Assembly: GCA_038501625.1 (NCBI GenBank)
Contig: JAZAYU010000019.1
Coordinates: 4,654,324 to 4,718,323, forward strand
Source of the DNA: Corbicula japonica
Taxonomy: Eukaryota; Mollusca; Bivalvia; Venerida; Cyrenidae
Length of the DNA stretch: 64,000 nucleotides
Direction: 5' to 3'
The first letter of the stretch is position 1. Each line of letters opens with the position of its first letter. Below, piece by piece: positions 37,103 to 47,419 of the stretch. Both the position numbers and the translations under genes were made by a program. The notes beneath the pieces were generated by a model. The model did not search any database. It was not told the origin of the DNA and was given only the letters and a program-made list of their open reading frames with translations.

Positions 37103-38106
37103 ATATTTTCACTCATAAATAATCTCATTAATAGAGAAATAACTAGAATAATTCGTGATATTACGGCTTTTTTGAATGGCTATTGGAACAGCTACTTTGA
37201 CGACAAAGTGAATGACGGCACGCTTTCGCAGCTTCTCGTAAAACGTGCGTGCACGGCGACGTCACACGTCAAAACATTGTGCAACGTCCAATAAATTGTG
37301 AACGGTTCTACTATAGCCACGCCTTTTAAATTATTACGTCACACTGTTTACCATAGGAAATTATGATTCCTTAAATGAATAAGACTTCATCCTAGAGGAA
37401 GAAGTTGAAGTGTAAATATTGCGATTGTAAATTACATATTAACTCATAAAGGTTAAAATTTCAAGCCGGTAGACCATGGATGCTGTTACGAATTTCAGTC
37501 AAAAGATATTGTTTTATTTCAAAAACACCCCATTATATATTAATTTCGAAAACGCCCGAAGATAGAGCATTAAAACAATAAACAGCAACGTAAACGCGAA
37601 TTATTTTAAACTGAAGCTTAAATCTGCATAATGTGTAAATATTTCCGGCCCATAGACCTCGTATTCCAATCAGAAGGTATAGCTTGAAATGTTAAAATTT
37701 CAAAAACAACTCCCGCCATTGTAAAACCTGAATAATTTGCGTAAAGTTAAATGAAAAATGCGCTTCTGCTCAAACATACCAATTTTTTAACACAGATAAA
37801 AACAAAGTTCCTGATAAATGATACTAAAGCGTTAAGTTTGGACTCAATGAACTTTATGGAGAATGTTTAGGGAGAATGTTAGCTGGAGACGAGCAGCGAG
37901 CTGCTGCTAAAAGCAAGGTAAGCCAACATCTTTATTTTATGCTTTTCAGTGAATTATAGAATTTTCCCGGTGTTATAAGTGGTATTTCATTGTTTTCCAA
38001 CAGTGGAATATCATTTTTATTTTCACTGCTTTTTTCACGTTGGTACCCAAACGCACATAACATACCAAATGAGAACGGTAAGAAAACGGGCTCAAATTTG
38101 TGTATT

Positions 38107-38128
38107 TGACGTCATTACGTCACGTCAT
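38107..38128. promoter_or_regulatory. Intronic CRE-like cluster (copy C)
   Basis: TGACGTCATTACGTCACGTCA-type sequence, same place in intron 3 as in A. Confidence 0.4.
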
Positions 38129-38861
38129 ACAGAAGCGGTTGCTTGCAACGTTTCTGTCAAATTCACGCAAATTTTGCACTAAAAGCATTAAATCAAAAGA
38201 AAATTTGTTTTTAAATATATTTTTACCTTTCACTGGTTTAAAACAAATATCCTCTATTTATTGAAAAAAAACGAGTTGAACATAAGTTAAATTATCTTAT
38301 GCTTTATTAATAAAATATCCTAGTCGCCTTTTGTGTTGTCAACACCCCAAAAACATGTATATATAATGCACGCCATTTCTAATTTTCGTCAACTCATCGC
38401 GTTATGGTGGTTGTGTGCTACCTTTTTCGTTAAATTGAAAACCAAACAAGACTTCGGGGACAGCAAATGATAAGTCTGGTATTACTTAATTAAAATTTTA
38501 TAATTTTTTGCGAATTGGATTTCCTATCGTCATCAACACATTCCATTATTGGCGTAGTATAGATGGAATCAAAAGTTGTACCATAACACATACTGGAAGT
38601 CTGTTTTGAAAAATAAAATTCCGATGACCAGTTCATTTCTCATGACCAGGTCATGACCGATTTGATTTTGATGAATCATTAAACAAACGAAAGTATATGT
38701 GATAATTTTCACTTCCTGGTCCCCGCTTGTTTGCGCGAACTTGCAATTATTTGCCTAACTTGTACAATTTGTGTTAACATCTTTAACATGTTAAATGATT
38801 TCTAGGGCGTTCTAACATTTGTAACATTTGTAACAGTACAATTATATCTTTTATGACTTTT

Positions 38862-39075
38862 TGTGCACCCTAAAACCTGGTTTAAACCACCAAGTGTCAA
38901 ATTATATTGCCACTGACCGTTCCAATGCGGGAATCCCGATGGTTCTCTATCGCTAATTGTTTGTGGTATCTAAGATAAAATTGGTTCTCGTATGTAGTTA
39001 TGGTGTCTTTTCATCTTTACTTTTTGGCTGCGGAGGGAGGCTGTATTTTTCTGATTGTTGAAATTCCTGATTACA
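38862..39075 (+). repeat. R1 interspersed repeat
   Basis: Counterpart of 864-1086 in copy A. Confidence 0.6.
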
Positions 39076-39184
39076 TATTCCTTTTTTTTTACATTTGATC
39101 ATGCTTTTGGCATGACATTAATAGAAAATTATTTTGACATTAGAAACATATTGGAATTCTCTTCTTTCAAAAATTTGGTATTCT

Positions 39185-39402
39185 GAGGTTGGTGCATCCT
39201 AGAACCTGGTTTAAACCCCCAGTGGCAATTTGTTTTGCCATTGACCGTTCCAAGGCAGTAACTCCAATGGTCCTGTTTTTCGTTAATTGTTAGTGGCGTC
39301 ATGTTTGAATTGACATACTTATAACAACATGCTCTCTTTTCCTCTCCTCTTTTTCGCTGCTGTGTTTTGTGAGTGTGGCGATTCCTGATATGCATATTTC
39401 AC
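39185..39402 (+). repeat. R1 interspersed repeat
   Basis: Counterpart of 1190-1409 in copy A. Confidence 0.6.
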
Positions 39403-39581
39403 TTTTTTTCAATTATAGTGTTAATTTATAATTTTTTGTCTAAGGGTTCATGCTGTTTGAGAAGGCCAAGCTGAAAAATTAAAACATTTATGTCATTGTC
39501 TATATTCTTAATTATATCAGTTTGTAACAGATGATGATTATAATGACGACTACGATGGTGACGGTCACGATGACATTGACG

Positions 39582-39582
39582 G

Positions 39583-39625
<43 letters not shown>

Positions 39626-39658
39626 AATTATTATTATTATTGTTAATTATTATTATTG
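39582..39658. repeat. (GAT)n/(TTA)n microsatellite, intron 3 of C
   Basis: Same tract as the other copies, 24 bp before the acceptor. Confidence 0.9.
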
Positions 39659-39681
39659 AATTTCATTGTTTTTTAATTTAG

Positions 39682-40053
39682 CCAATTGAAGCTTTGAAAG
39701 GGTTCTACAGTCTGCTACAAGAGCTGGTTCATTACGTGGAATATATCAGAAATAATAATAGTATAATCGGCACCAGGCGGCATGAAGACCATGAAGAAAC
39801 CAGGAAACAGTTATTCCTAATAGAAAGAGGACTGTACAGGTGTTTGTGTAATGTGAAGAAAGTTCTACGTTCTAATAATACCGATGTAGTGAGCAATGTT
39901 ACAAGTGACGTTTTAAGTTATGATTTCCGGGTCACTTGGCAAGAAAACAAAGAAAAGGAAAGCTCCCGAGCTTACATTGTGATGGGTGACAGCGATCGCT
40001 TAATGGAATTCCTATCAACAATTTACTCAGCTATATACCAAGCGACGCCCTAG
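39682..40053 (+). CDS. Copy C exon 4, open frame
   Basis: A phase-0 exon of 123 codons plus TAG, from PIEALKGFYSLLQEL to IYQATP. It is longer than B because of an in-frame stretch after YIRNNN. It keeps CLC, VSNVT and AYIVMGDSDRLMEFLS. It is intact although exons 2 and 3 of the same copy are broken, so it is either recently decayed, used by another transcript, or kept open by gene conversion. Confidence 0.65.
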   Translation, partial: PIEALKGFYSLLQELVHYVEYIRNNNSIIGTRRHEDHEETRKQLFLIERGLYRCLCNVKKVLRSNNTDVVSNVTSDVLSYDFRVTWQENKEKESSRAYIVMGDSDRLMEFLSTIYSAIYQATP

Positions 40054-40116
40054 ATTACAATTTTAGCTACAATGAGCTTTCAATTTGATATAACTTTGTT
40101 TTGATATGATTTTTTT

Positions 40117-40138
40117 ATTTATCTATTTATTTATAATT

Positions 40139-40169
<31 letters not shown>

Positions 40170-40174
40170 TTTTA
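40117..40174 (+). promoter_or_regulatory. AU-rich element in 3' UTR (copy C)
   Basis: Long run of overlapping ATTTA pentamers within 120 bp of the stop. Confidence 0.5.
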
Positions 40175-40640
40175 TGATGAGATTGTGCACATGTCTTACT
40201 CAGAATCTGCAAAGGATATGATAACTTGCAGCAAAGAATTGATTGATATATGAATTAACAATATAATTTTAATTATCAATTATATAAAATTAGATATATT
40301 TTAAAACGCATTTCTTTCTCAGCAATATATAATCAAACACGAATACCATCGAAATTGACGTTACAAAATTACGTTTAGAATCTCGAAAAACATCAGTTTC
40401 TAAAACAGTTTACACTTTTAAAACACAAACGTCTGCAAATTGACGTGCTTTAGCGTTGTATGAAGTAAAAATATATTCAGTTTTCGGTCATTTTATGTGC
40501 TTTTCGAAATTTAGGGATGTGTTTTTAACTGAAGATGGAGTACAGATTTTAAAAACACCTCCCACCATTGTATACACAAAACAATTTGCGTAAAGTTGAA
40601 TGAAATGCGCTTCTGCTCAAACATACCATTTATGACACAG

Positions 40641-40760
40641 ATAAAGAGTAATTACGGCATTAGCGATTCTAAGGCATCAAGTTTGGACTCTTTAGAAAAC
40701 TTTATGGAAAGAGAGAGAATGTTAGCTGGAGACGAGCAGCAAGCTGCGGCTATAAACCAG
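40641..40760 (+). CDS. Copy C2 exon 3, intact orphan exon
   Basis: Forty whole codons between acceptor GACACAG and donor GTAAGC, nearly identical to copy B exon 3. There is no exon 1 or 2 before it: the sequence joins the 3' flank of copy C directly to intron 2 sequence at about 40545 (GGAGTACAG then ATTTTAAAAACACC). It therefore arose by a partial duplication. It could serve as an alternative exon 3 for copy C transcripts. Confidence 0.65.
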
Positions 40761-40991
40761 GTAAGCAAACATCACTATTATATGCTTTTCATTTAATTAT
40801 AGAATTTTCCCGGTGATATAAAAGTGGTATTTCACTGTTTACGACAGTGGAATATCATTTTTTTACTGCTTTTTTCATGTTGGTGCCCAAACGCACATAA
40901 CATACCAAATGAGAACGGTTAGAAAATGGGCTAATATTTGTAAAAAAATTATCATTTCTATTAATAGCGGGTACAAATAACCTTGTATATT

Positions 40992-41013
40992 TGACGTCAT
41001 GACGTCACGTCAT
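40992..41013. promoter_or_regulatory. Intronic CRE-like cluster (copy C2)
   Basis: Both TGACGTCA palindromes are perfect here, as in copy A. Confidence 0.4.
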
Positions 41014-41184
41014 ACACAAACGGTTTTGGTGCCATTTCTTGCAACGTTTCTGTCAAATCCACGCACATTTTGCTCTAACAGCATAAAATAAAAAGAATTT
41101 GATTTTTAATATATTTCTATCTTACACTGGTAAAAACAAATATCCTCTATTAATTGAAATAAAACGAGTTAAACAAAAGTTTTG

Positions 41185-41300
41185 TTAGTGGCGTCATGTT
41201 TGAATTGACATACTTATAACAACATGCTCTCTTTTCCTCTCCTCTTTTTCGCTGCTGTGTTTTGTGAGTGTGGCGATTCCTAATATTCATATTTCACTTT
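41185..41300 (+). repeat. R1 fragment in C2 intron 3
   Basis: Same truncated R1 as in copy B intron 3 (25115-25235), which links C2 to the B-type intron. Confidence 0.55.
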
Positions 41301-41476
41301 TTTTTCTATTATAGTGTTAATATATGATTTTTTGTCTAAGGGTTCATGCTGTTTGAGAAGGCCAAGCTGAAAAATTAAAACATTTATGTCATTGTCTATA
41401 TTTTAATTACATCAGTTTGTAACAGATGATGATTATAAAGACGACGACGATGGTGACGGTCACGATGACATTGACG

Positions 41477-41477
41477 G

Positions 41478-41537
<60 letters not shown>

Positions 41538-41544
41538 CTATTAC

Positions 41545-41596
<52 letters not shown>
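41477..41596. repeat. (GAT)n/(TTA)n microsatellite, LINE insertion site
   Basis: The TTA run is interrupted by the LINE that starts at 41597; a few TTA units remain after the LINE (45800-45812). Confidence 0.9.
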
Positions 41597-44500
41597 GGGT
41601 TCCAAGGGTTGTCAAAAGTGCTCCCAATGGCTTGCGTAAAATATAGCCTCTGACTACCAAGTCCAGCTTCTGGCCTGCACGCGTGGCTTGTAACTAGCCC
41701 GGCGGTCCTGCTACTACTAACAGGAGAAGGGGCGAAGGCGGACCTGTGGGGCCATAACCACTGCTTCGGGTAGATGGAGCCAGGGAAGGCAGTCTGTGTA
41801 GGAGAAGGAAAACTCTTAATCCAAACCAAGGGAGACAACCCTTCCAAAAACACCACTGCCTTGTGGTCAGTCGTTGGGTCGACAAAGGCGTTGGGAGAGG
41901 TAACCCTAATCAACCTAGAGAGTTAAAATCGGAGATGCTGGGCCATTGGCACTCTCTAACAAACCATGGCATCACGTAACTACGCTATGACTACACGATC
42001 ATATGGTATTCATCGATGTGGTGCTGGATCTTTGGAATCCCTCCAGGGAGATACAGTGCCGGGCTCTGAGTCTCGACAGAGTCCACCCAAAGCTACTGGG
42101 GGCCACTCCTTCTATCGTAACAAGAGGAGAACAAAGGGCTACAACAAGCCAAGGAGGAGGAAAGTCCAACAGCAACACTTCAAAGTGATGCATTGGAATG
42201 CAGAAGGAGTCTTCAACAAAAAGACTGAACTACAGCACTTCCTTCATGAGAATGACATCAATATCTGTTGCATTCAGGAAACACACCTGCAACCAGCGAA
42301 ATCCTTTAAGGTCAGAGGATACCAGTGCTTCCGAAGCGACAGGGCTGGTAGAAAGAAAGGAGGCATCATGACATTAGTCAGGAACATCATCAATGCTATC
42401 CAGACTAAAACGCATATGGATGACTCGGAATTCCAAGTACTGAGCCACAGAAAGAATGACTTCGAACTGACTCTTGTGAACATGTACTCTCCAAACGACC
42501 AAGCTCTATCCCTAGACCATATTCCAACAGAGGCAACAAACTTCATGGTTGTTGGAGACTTCAATAGCCACTCACAAAGCTGGGGATATGACCACTTGGA
42601 CAGCCGTGGAGAGGAAGTGGAGACCTGGCAGGATGACAACAGGCTGAACCTCATCAATCAGCCGGAGGATCCCCCAACTTTTTACTCCAGAAGATGGCAC
42701 ACAACATCAACGCCTGACCTTGCCTTCTGTACTGATGACATACATGGACATGTCCAGAGGGAAGTCTCTGAACAGCTTGGAGGCAGTGATCATCGCCCAG
42801 TCCACCTCATATTGGACCACACTGTATCTACGTCATCTAGCCTACCCAGATGGAACTACAAGAAGGCCGATTGGTCCCTTTTCCAGTCTGTGAGTGATGA
42901 ACTCTGCAAAGACATCAGAGTTGAAGGCAGAGACATAAACAACATAGTCAGAGACTTCAATCAATGAATCCTCAAGTCAGCACAGCAGTCCATCCCTAGA
43001 GGTGCGAGGAAAGACTACAAGCCATACTGGAGTAAGCAGTTAGAGGAGCTGCAAACCAAGTTGTCCGAAGCCAGACTGGAAGCCGAAAACAATCCCTCAC
43101 AGGAGGCAAACCTCAACCTACAGCATGCCAAGGCCAAATTCCTCAGGCATAAGCTAGAGGCCCAAAGAAAGAGCTGGAGAAACAAGACAGCTTCACTTAA
43201 CCTCGAGAGAGATGACCGTAAGTTGTGGAGGTTAACGAAACAACTGAACGACGACCAAGACAAAGCGAGAGGCCCAGTCACCTTGGAAGAGGAAGGAGGG
43301 CTGTTAATGGGCAAACAAGCGGCAAATGTCTTTGCCCAAAACTACAGAGATGTCAGTGACATCCCCATCAACAGAGAACGACAGAGAGAAGCCAGAAGAG
43401 AACAAAGGGACAGGAAAACAGCTAAGGGTACGTCAGAGTGTATGGACTCGCGCGAGCTACAGACAGCCCTCAGACAGCTGAAGACAAAAAAATCCCCAGG
43501 TCCAGACGGTATCACCAACGAGATGCTGTCACACTTGGGCAATACAGCAATGTGCAAACTCCTGGACATCTACAACTGGAAACAAGGGCAGCTACCTCAG
43601 ATCTGGAGAGAGGCGACAATGATCCCTATACTCAAGAAAGGGAAGGACCCAAAGAAGGCAGCCAGCTACCGTCCGATCAGCCTCACCAGCTGTGTAGTAA
43701 AGACAATGGAGAGGATTGTGAATGCACGCCTGAAGTGGTACCTGGAGACCAACGACCTGCTGGCATCTGAACAGGCTGGTTTCCGACAATTTCGTTCCAC
43801 AGAAGACCAGACTACATACCTAGCAAAGGAAGTCGAAGATGCCTTTCAAGAAAACAAGGTGGTCCTTACAGCATGGATCGACCTACAGAGAGCATTCGAC
43901 AAAGTCTGGACAGAAGGGCTACAAGTGAAGCTCATGAGGAATGGAGTTGGTGGGGCCATGCTGCAATGGATCAACTCGTATCTATTCAACAGAAGAGCCA
44001 GTCAGCCTGAGCCAAGCCAACAGTAGGAAGTTCCTGCTACGCCATGGTGTCCCACAGGGTGGAGTCCTGTCCCCGACACTCTTCCTGGTCTTCGTCAATG
44101 ACCTGGTGTCTGAACTGCCAAAGGGAGTTTATGCTGCTCTCTATGCTGATGACCTGGTGCTATGGTGCAAAGAAGAACACGCCTCTACAGCCACGTACAG
44201 ATTGCAAGGAGCTATGGACACACTTGCAGCATGGGCCGAAGACTGGTGCGTTACGATCAACAAGGAGAAGTCGTCTACCACACTGTTCACCTTGTCAACA
44301 AAACAGAAAGCTGGGAAGGTTATGCTTGCTGGAACACTACTGAAGGAGGAAGACGAAGCCACATACCTTGGGGTCACGTTTGATAAGCGGCAGACTTGGA
44401 AACCACACATCAACCGTGTAGAAGGGACGGCACGAAGAAAACTAGCCATGATGCGCAAATTTGCTGGAACAACCTGGGGTGCGAATGAGCAAATATTGAA

Positions 44501-45800
44501 GACCATCTATCAGGGCACAGTACGACCCACAATGGAATACAGCTCAGCCACATGGTCCACAACAGCCAAGACGAACCAGCAAGCCCTAAACAAAGTACAA
44601 AGTCAGGCATTACGCATTATCACAGGCGCCACCAAGTCTACACCAATTGCCTTCATGGAGAAACTGATTTGAATCCAACCACTTCATGAAAGGAGACAAA
44701 CCAAAGTCCTTCTCCAGGCAAACAAGTACAAGTCGCTCCCAGATCACCCCATGAGGAACAGGCTTGAGGGATTCACCAAGAACCGCCTTAAGCGCTCCAG
44801 CTTTGTACATGAAACAAAGAAGCTGAATAGAGAGTATGCCTCTGAACTAAACATACAGACAATTCCCTTGGGCCGAGCAGACATCACCAACCCTACAGCC
44901 AATGACCTGTCTGCAGTGAAAGTGGCACTTGCTATACCTGGACTTGACATGGGCAAACAAGAAAATGAGACCATCCGTAGAAGTCTGACACTTGCGACTA
45001 TCTACGCAGACTATCCTTTAGACAGATGGACCCATGTATATACAGATGGGTCAGCCATTGGAGCTATTAAGGATGGAGGCGCTGGTATTCATATAACATT
45101 CCCGTCAGGCCAGAAATCAGTCCATTACATTGCCACTGGGAAGCACTGTAGCAACTACAGAGCTCATGAAGGCAGTCTCTCTGATTGAAGACTCAGCAAA
45201 AGAGGTAACCTCTGTAGTCTTCCTCACAGACTCAAGATCAGTTCTGGAGGCTCTGCAAAGCAACAATGTTCCTGAACTAGCACAAGCCGTGAACAAGCTT
45301 GGGTCTTCCCGCAATGTTGCCCTTCAGTGGATACCATCTCACTGTGGAGTGCCCGGAAATGAGGAGGCTGACAAGCTGGCTAAGCTAGGAGCCCAGTTAG
45401 AGCAACCAGATAACAAGCTGACATACAAGGAGAAAGCCACCATCATTAAGGCTCTCACAAAGACCAGACAGGAAGCAGATGCCTACCACATGTTAAACAG
45501 ACCAGAGCAGGTGGTGATGGTGAGGCTACGCTCAGGGCATAACAGACTGAATGCACACGTGTGTAGGAAGTATAAATTGGTGCCATCCCCAATATGTCCC
45601 TGCGGAGAAGAGGACCAGACTGCAGAGCACATCCTCCAACGATGTAAACGATACAACCAGGAGAGAGAAGCAACGTGGCCACAAGGTGCAACAATCCAGC
45701 AGAAACTGTATGGAGATGTTGACGACCTACGGAGGGCCACAACTTTCATCACGGATGCTGGAGTGGTCGTGTAGAGCGAACGACAAGAAGAAGAAGAAGA
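41597..45800 (+). mobile_element. RNase H-bearing non-LTR retrotransposon (LINE)
   Basis: A LINE inserted in the TTA microsatellite of intron 3 of C2. About 370 bp of GC-richer leader precedes a long ORF2-type region with endonuclease, RT and RNase H domains, and the element ends in a GAAGAAGAAG tail after the stop. No ORF1 is seen, so it is 5'-truncated or of a one-ORF type. Its GC content and codon use stand out sharply from the AT-rich surroundings. RNase H after RT points to the I-type group (I/Nimb and relatives), inferred from domain order. Confidence 0.85.
41966..45774 (+). pseudogene. LINE ORF2: APE endonuclease, reverse transcriptase, RNase H (broken)
   Basis: Endonuclease: VMHWNAEG, IQETHL, VVGDFNSHSQSW and GSDHRPVHL are present. 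In-frame TGA at 42965-42967 stands where CGA is likely. The same frame then continues through KKSPGPDGITNEML, SYRPISLTS and AWIDLQRAFDKVW. A frameshift near 44000 moves to the frame with GVPQGGVLSP and the catalytic YADD. A second TGA is at 44670-44672. RNase H follows with VYTDGSA. A further frameshift near 45165 falls at the NYRA motif, then come FLTDSRSVLEAL, IPSHCGVPGNEEADKLA and a CPC-x8-H-x4-C tail. Two stops and two frameshifts mean it cannot move by itself. Confidence 0.85.
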
Positions 45801-45815
45801 TTATTATTATTGTTA

Positions 45816-46173
45816 GGGGTCCTACAGTCTGCTACAAGAGTAGGTTTATAACGTGGAATATATCAGAACGCATGGTAAAATCGGCACCTCACCGCATAAA
45901 AATCTAGAAAAATCTAGAAACGAGATAAGCAAGATCGAAGACAGACTGTACAGTTCTTTGTGTGGTGTGAAGATTGCTCTACTTTCTAATCATACCGCAG
46001 TAGTGAGCAATGTAACAATTGACGTTTTAAGTGAACGTTTCCAGGTCGATTGGCAAAGTAACAAAGAGCGTGAAATCTATCTTGCATACATTGTGATGGG
46101 TGACAGCGATCGCTTAATGGAATTCCAATCAACAATTTATTCAGATATATACATGTACCAAGCGACGGTCTAG
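45816..46173 (+). pseudogene. Copy C2 exon 4, broken
   Basis: The intron 3 acceptor and first codons (PIEALK in relatives) are missing: TTA repeats join directly to GGGGTCCTACAG. An in-frame TAG is at 45841-45843 where relatives have a Phe or Leu codon. The rest stays open to TAG at 46171-46173, and the first Cys of CLC has become Ser. The damage lies beside the LINE, so the insertion and the loss of the splice site may be one event. Confidence 0.75.
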
Positions 46174-46234
46174 ATTACAATTTTAGCTACAATGGGCTTT
46201 CAATTTGTATAACTTTGTTTTGAAATGAATTTGT

Positions 46235-46295
46235 TATTTATCTATTTATTTATTATTTTATTTATTTATTTATTTATATATTTATTTATTTATTA
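46235..46295 (+). promoter_or_regulatory. AU-rich element after C2 exon 4
   Basis: Overlapping ATTTA motifs in the same place as in the other copies. Confidence 0.4.
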
Positions 46296-46721
46296 ACTTA
46301 TGTTATGATGAGATTGTGTACATTTCTTACTCAAAATTTTCAAAGGGATATGATAACTTGCAGCAAAGAATTGATTGAAATATGAATTTACAATATAATT
46401 TTCATTATCAATTATATAAAATTAGATATATTTCAAAACGCATTTCTTTCTCAGCAATATATAATCAAACACGAATGCCATTAAAATTGACGTAACAAAA
46501 TTACGTTAACACATTAGAATCGCGAAAAACCATCAGTTTCTAAAACACATTACACTTTTAAAACACAAACGTCTGCAAATTTGCGTGCTTTATATTGTAT
46601 GAAGTAAAATATATTCAGTTTTTGGTCATTTTATGTGCTTTTCGAAATTTAGGGATGTTTTTTAACTGAAGATGGAGTACAGATCAATTGACAGTATTTA
46701 CTAATTGAACATGATGTTTTG
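46296..46721. other. 3' flank of C2, no gene seen
   Basis: Nearly the same as 40180-40530 after copy C and 58795-59065 after copy D. Confidence 0.55.
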
Positions 46722-46854
46722 TATTGTCCAACAATATTGATCTGGCACTCTTGAATTTGACCCTGTAGTCGGTATATTTCGTAAACTTTACGATCTAATT
46801 TTAAATCGATATGTTATGTATAACCAGTTTTAATATGCTACAAAATGTAAGAAG

Positions 46855-46930
46855 CCCGCTTAGCGCAGTCGGTAAAAGTGTTTAAATTCGAGAATAAAGA
46901 CGTAAACTCGTGGGTTCGAATTAATGTTTT
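46855..46930 (+). pseudogene. tRNA-like sequence (+)
   Basis: A perfect box A TAGCGCAGTCGG at 46861-46872 and box B GGTTCGAATT at 46913-46922, preceded by GCCC. The anticodon region is A/T-rich and does not fold well, so this is a tRNA relic. Confidence 0.4.
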
Positions 46931-47230
46931 AGCCACTTTTGTTTGTTTTTTTTTAATTTTCAAATTTCCATTCTTTTAAAACTCGTATTGACTGTTATAT
47001 TTCTGTGTAAACTACCGGTGTAGTGTGAAGTATTTTATAACTGAATATTTTGAGTGTATGGGCTAAAGTAAAATGCATTTATAGCCTATACGGTTGCATA
47101 ATGTCACAAATTAAATTGTAGAAAAACAATATTCAAAGGGTATTCTACAACCAAATGTACGAGTAGTAAAACGATTTCAAATAATTTTTTACAATTAAAA
47201 GACAAAATGTGTATTTTTATCAAATAATGT

Positions 47231-47296
47231 TTGTAAGGATTCGAACCAAAGACCATCAGATCCGTAGTCCGGCATGTATACCAATACACCACAACT
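47231..47296 (-). pseudogene. tRNA-like sequence (-), Arg-ACG-like loop
   Basis: On the minus strand box B is GGTTCGAATCC, box A is TGGTGTATTGG, and the anticodon stem-loop around GGACTACGGATC would read ACG. The acceptor stem pairs poorly, so a working tRNA is unlikely. Confidence 0.4.
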
Positions 47297-47419
47297 CACT
47301 CACGTTCGGAGTGAACAATTATATATGAATTTGTTCTCTGGTTACATGTTTGTACCAGTGTTATTCCTATGACCTTTACGAAATTTAATGAGGTGTCAGG
47401 TCAATATTGTTGGATAATA

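Larger units (their letters stand above)
36068..40053 (+). pseudogene. Copy C: decayed cytokine-like gene
   Basis: Exon 1 (36068-36089) and the start of exon 2 (36675-36888) are fine: phase-1 junction, signal peptide core LICTLVALS, then IRGKR. Exon 2 then carries a net frame-shifting deletion in the first helix and would end in phase 2 at donor GTAAGT, not matching exon 3. Exon 3 (37796-37917) has an in-frame TAG after 24 codons and an extra 2 nt in length. Exon 4 (39682-40053) is fully open. As spliced by analogy the product stops shortly after the first helix. An alternative route that skips the broken exons cannot be excluded. Confidence 0.75.
46724..47417. mobile_element. TA-flanked MITE carrying two tRNA-like modules
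   Basis: Inverted ends TTGTCCAACAATATTGATCT and complement of TCAATATTGTTGGATAA, flanked by TA on both sides. The unit D flank at about 59067 has the empty site. Two tRNA-like modules in opposite orientation lie inside. Confidence 0.65.

Noticed and set aside
41396..41653. ORFs of poly-Asn, poly-His, poly-Met or poly-Ile (also at 22508-22885, 54674-54862 and 58122-58319)
   Set aside because: They are translations of trinucleotide microsatellites, with lengths that differ between copies.
42274..42657. Minus-strand and alternative-frame ORFs inside the LINE (also 44141-44506, 45455-45742)
   Set aside because: They are shadows of the plus-strand ORF2, whose domains are clear.
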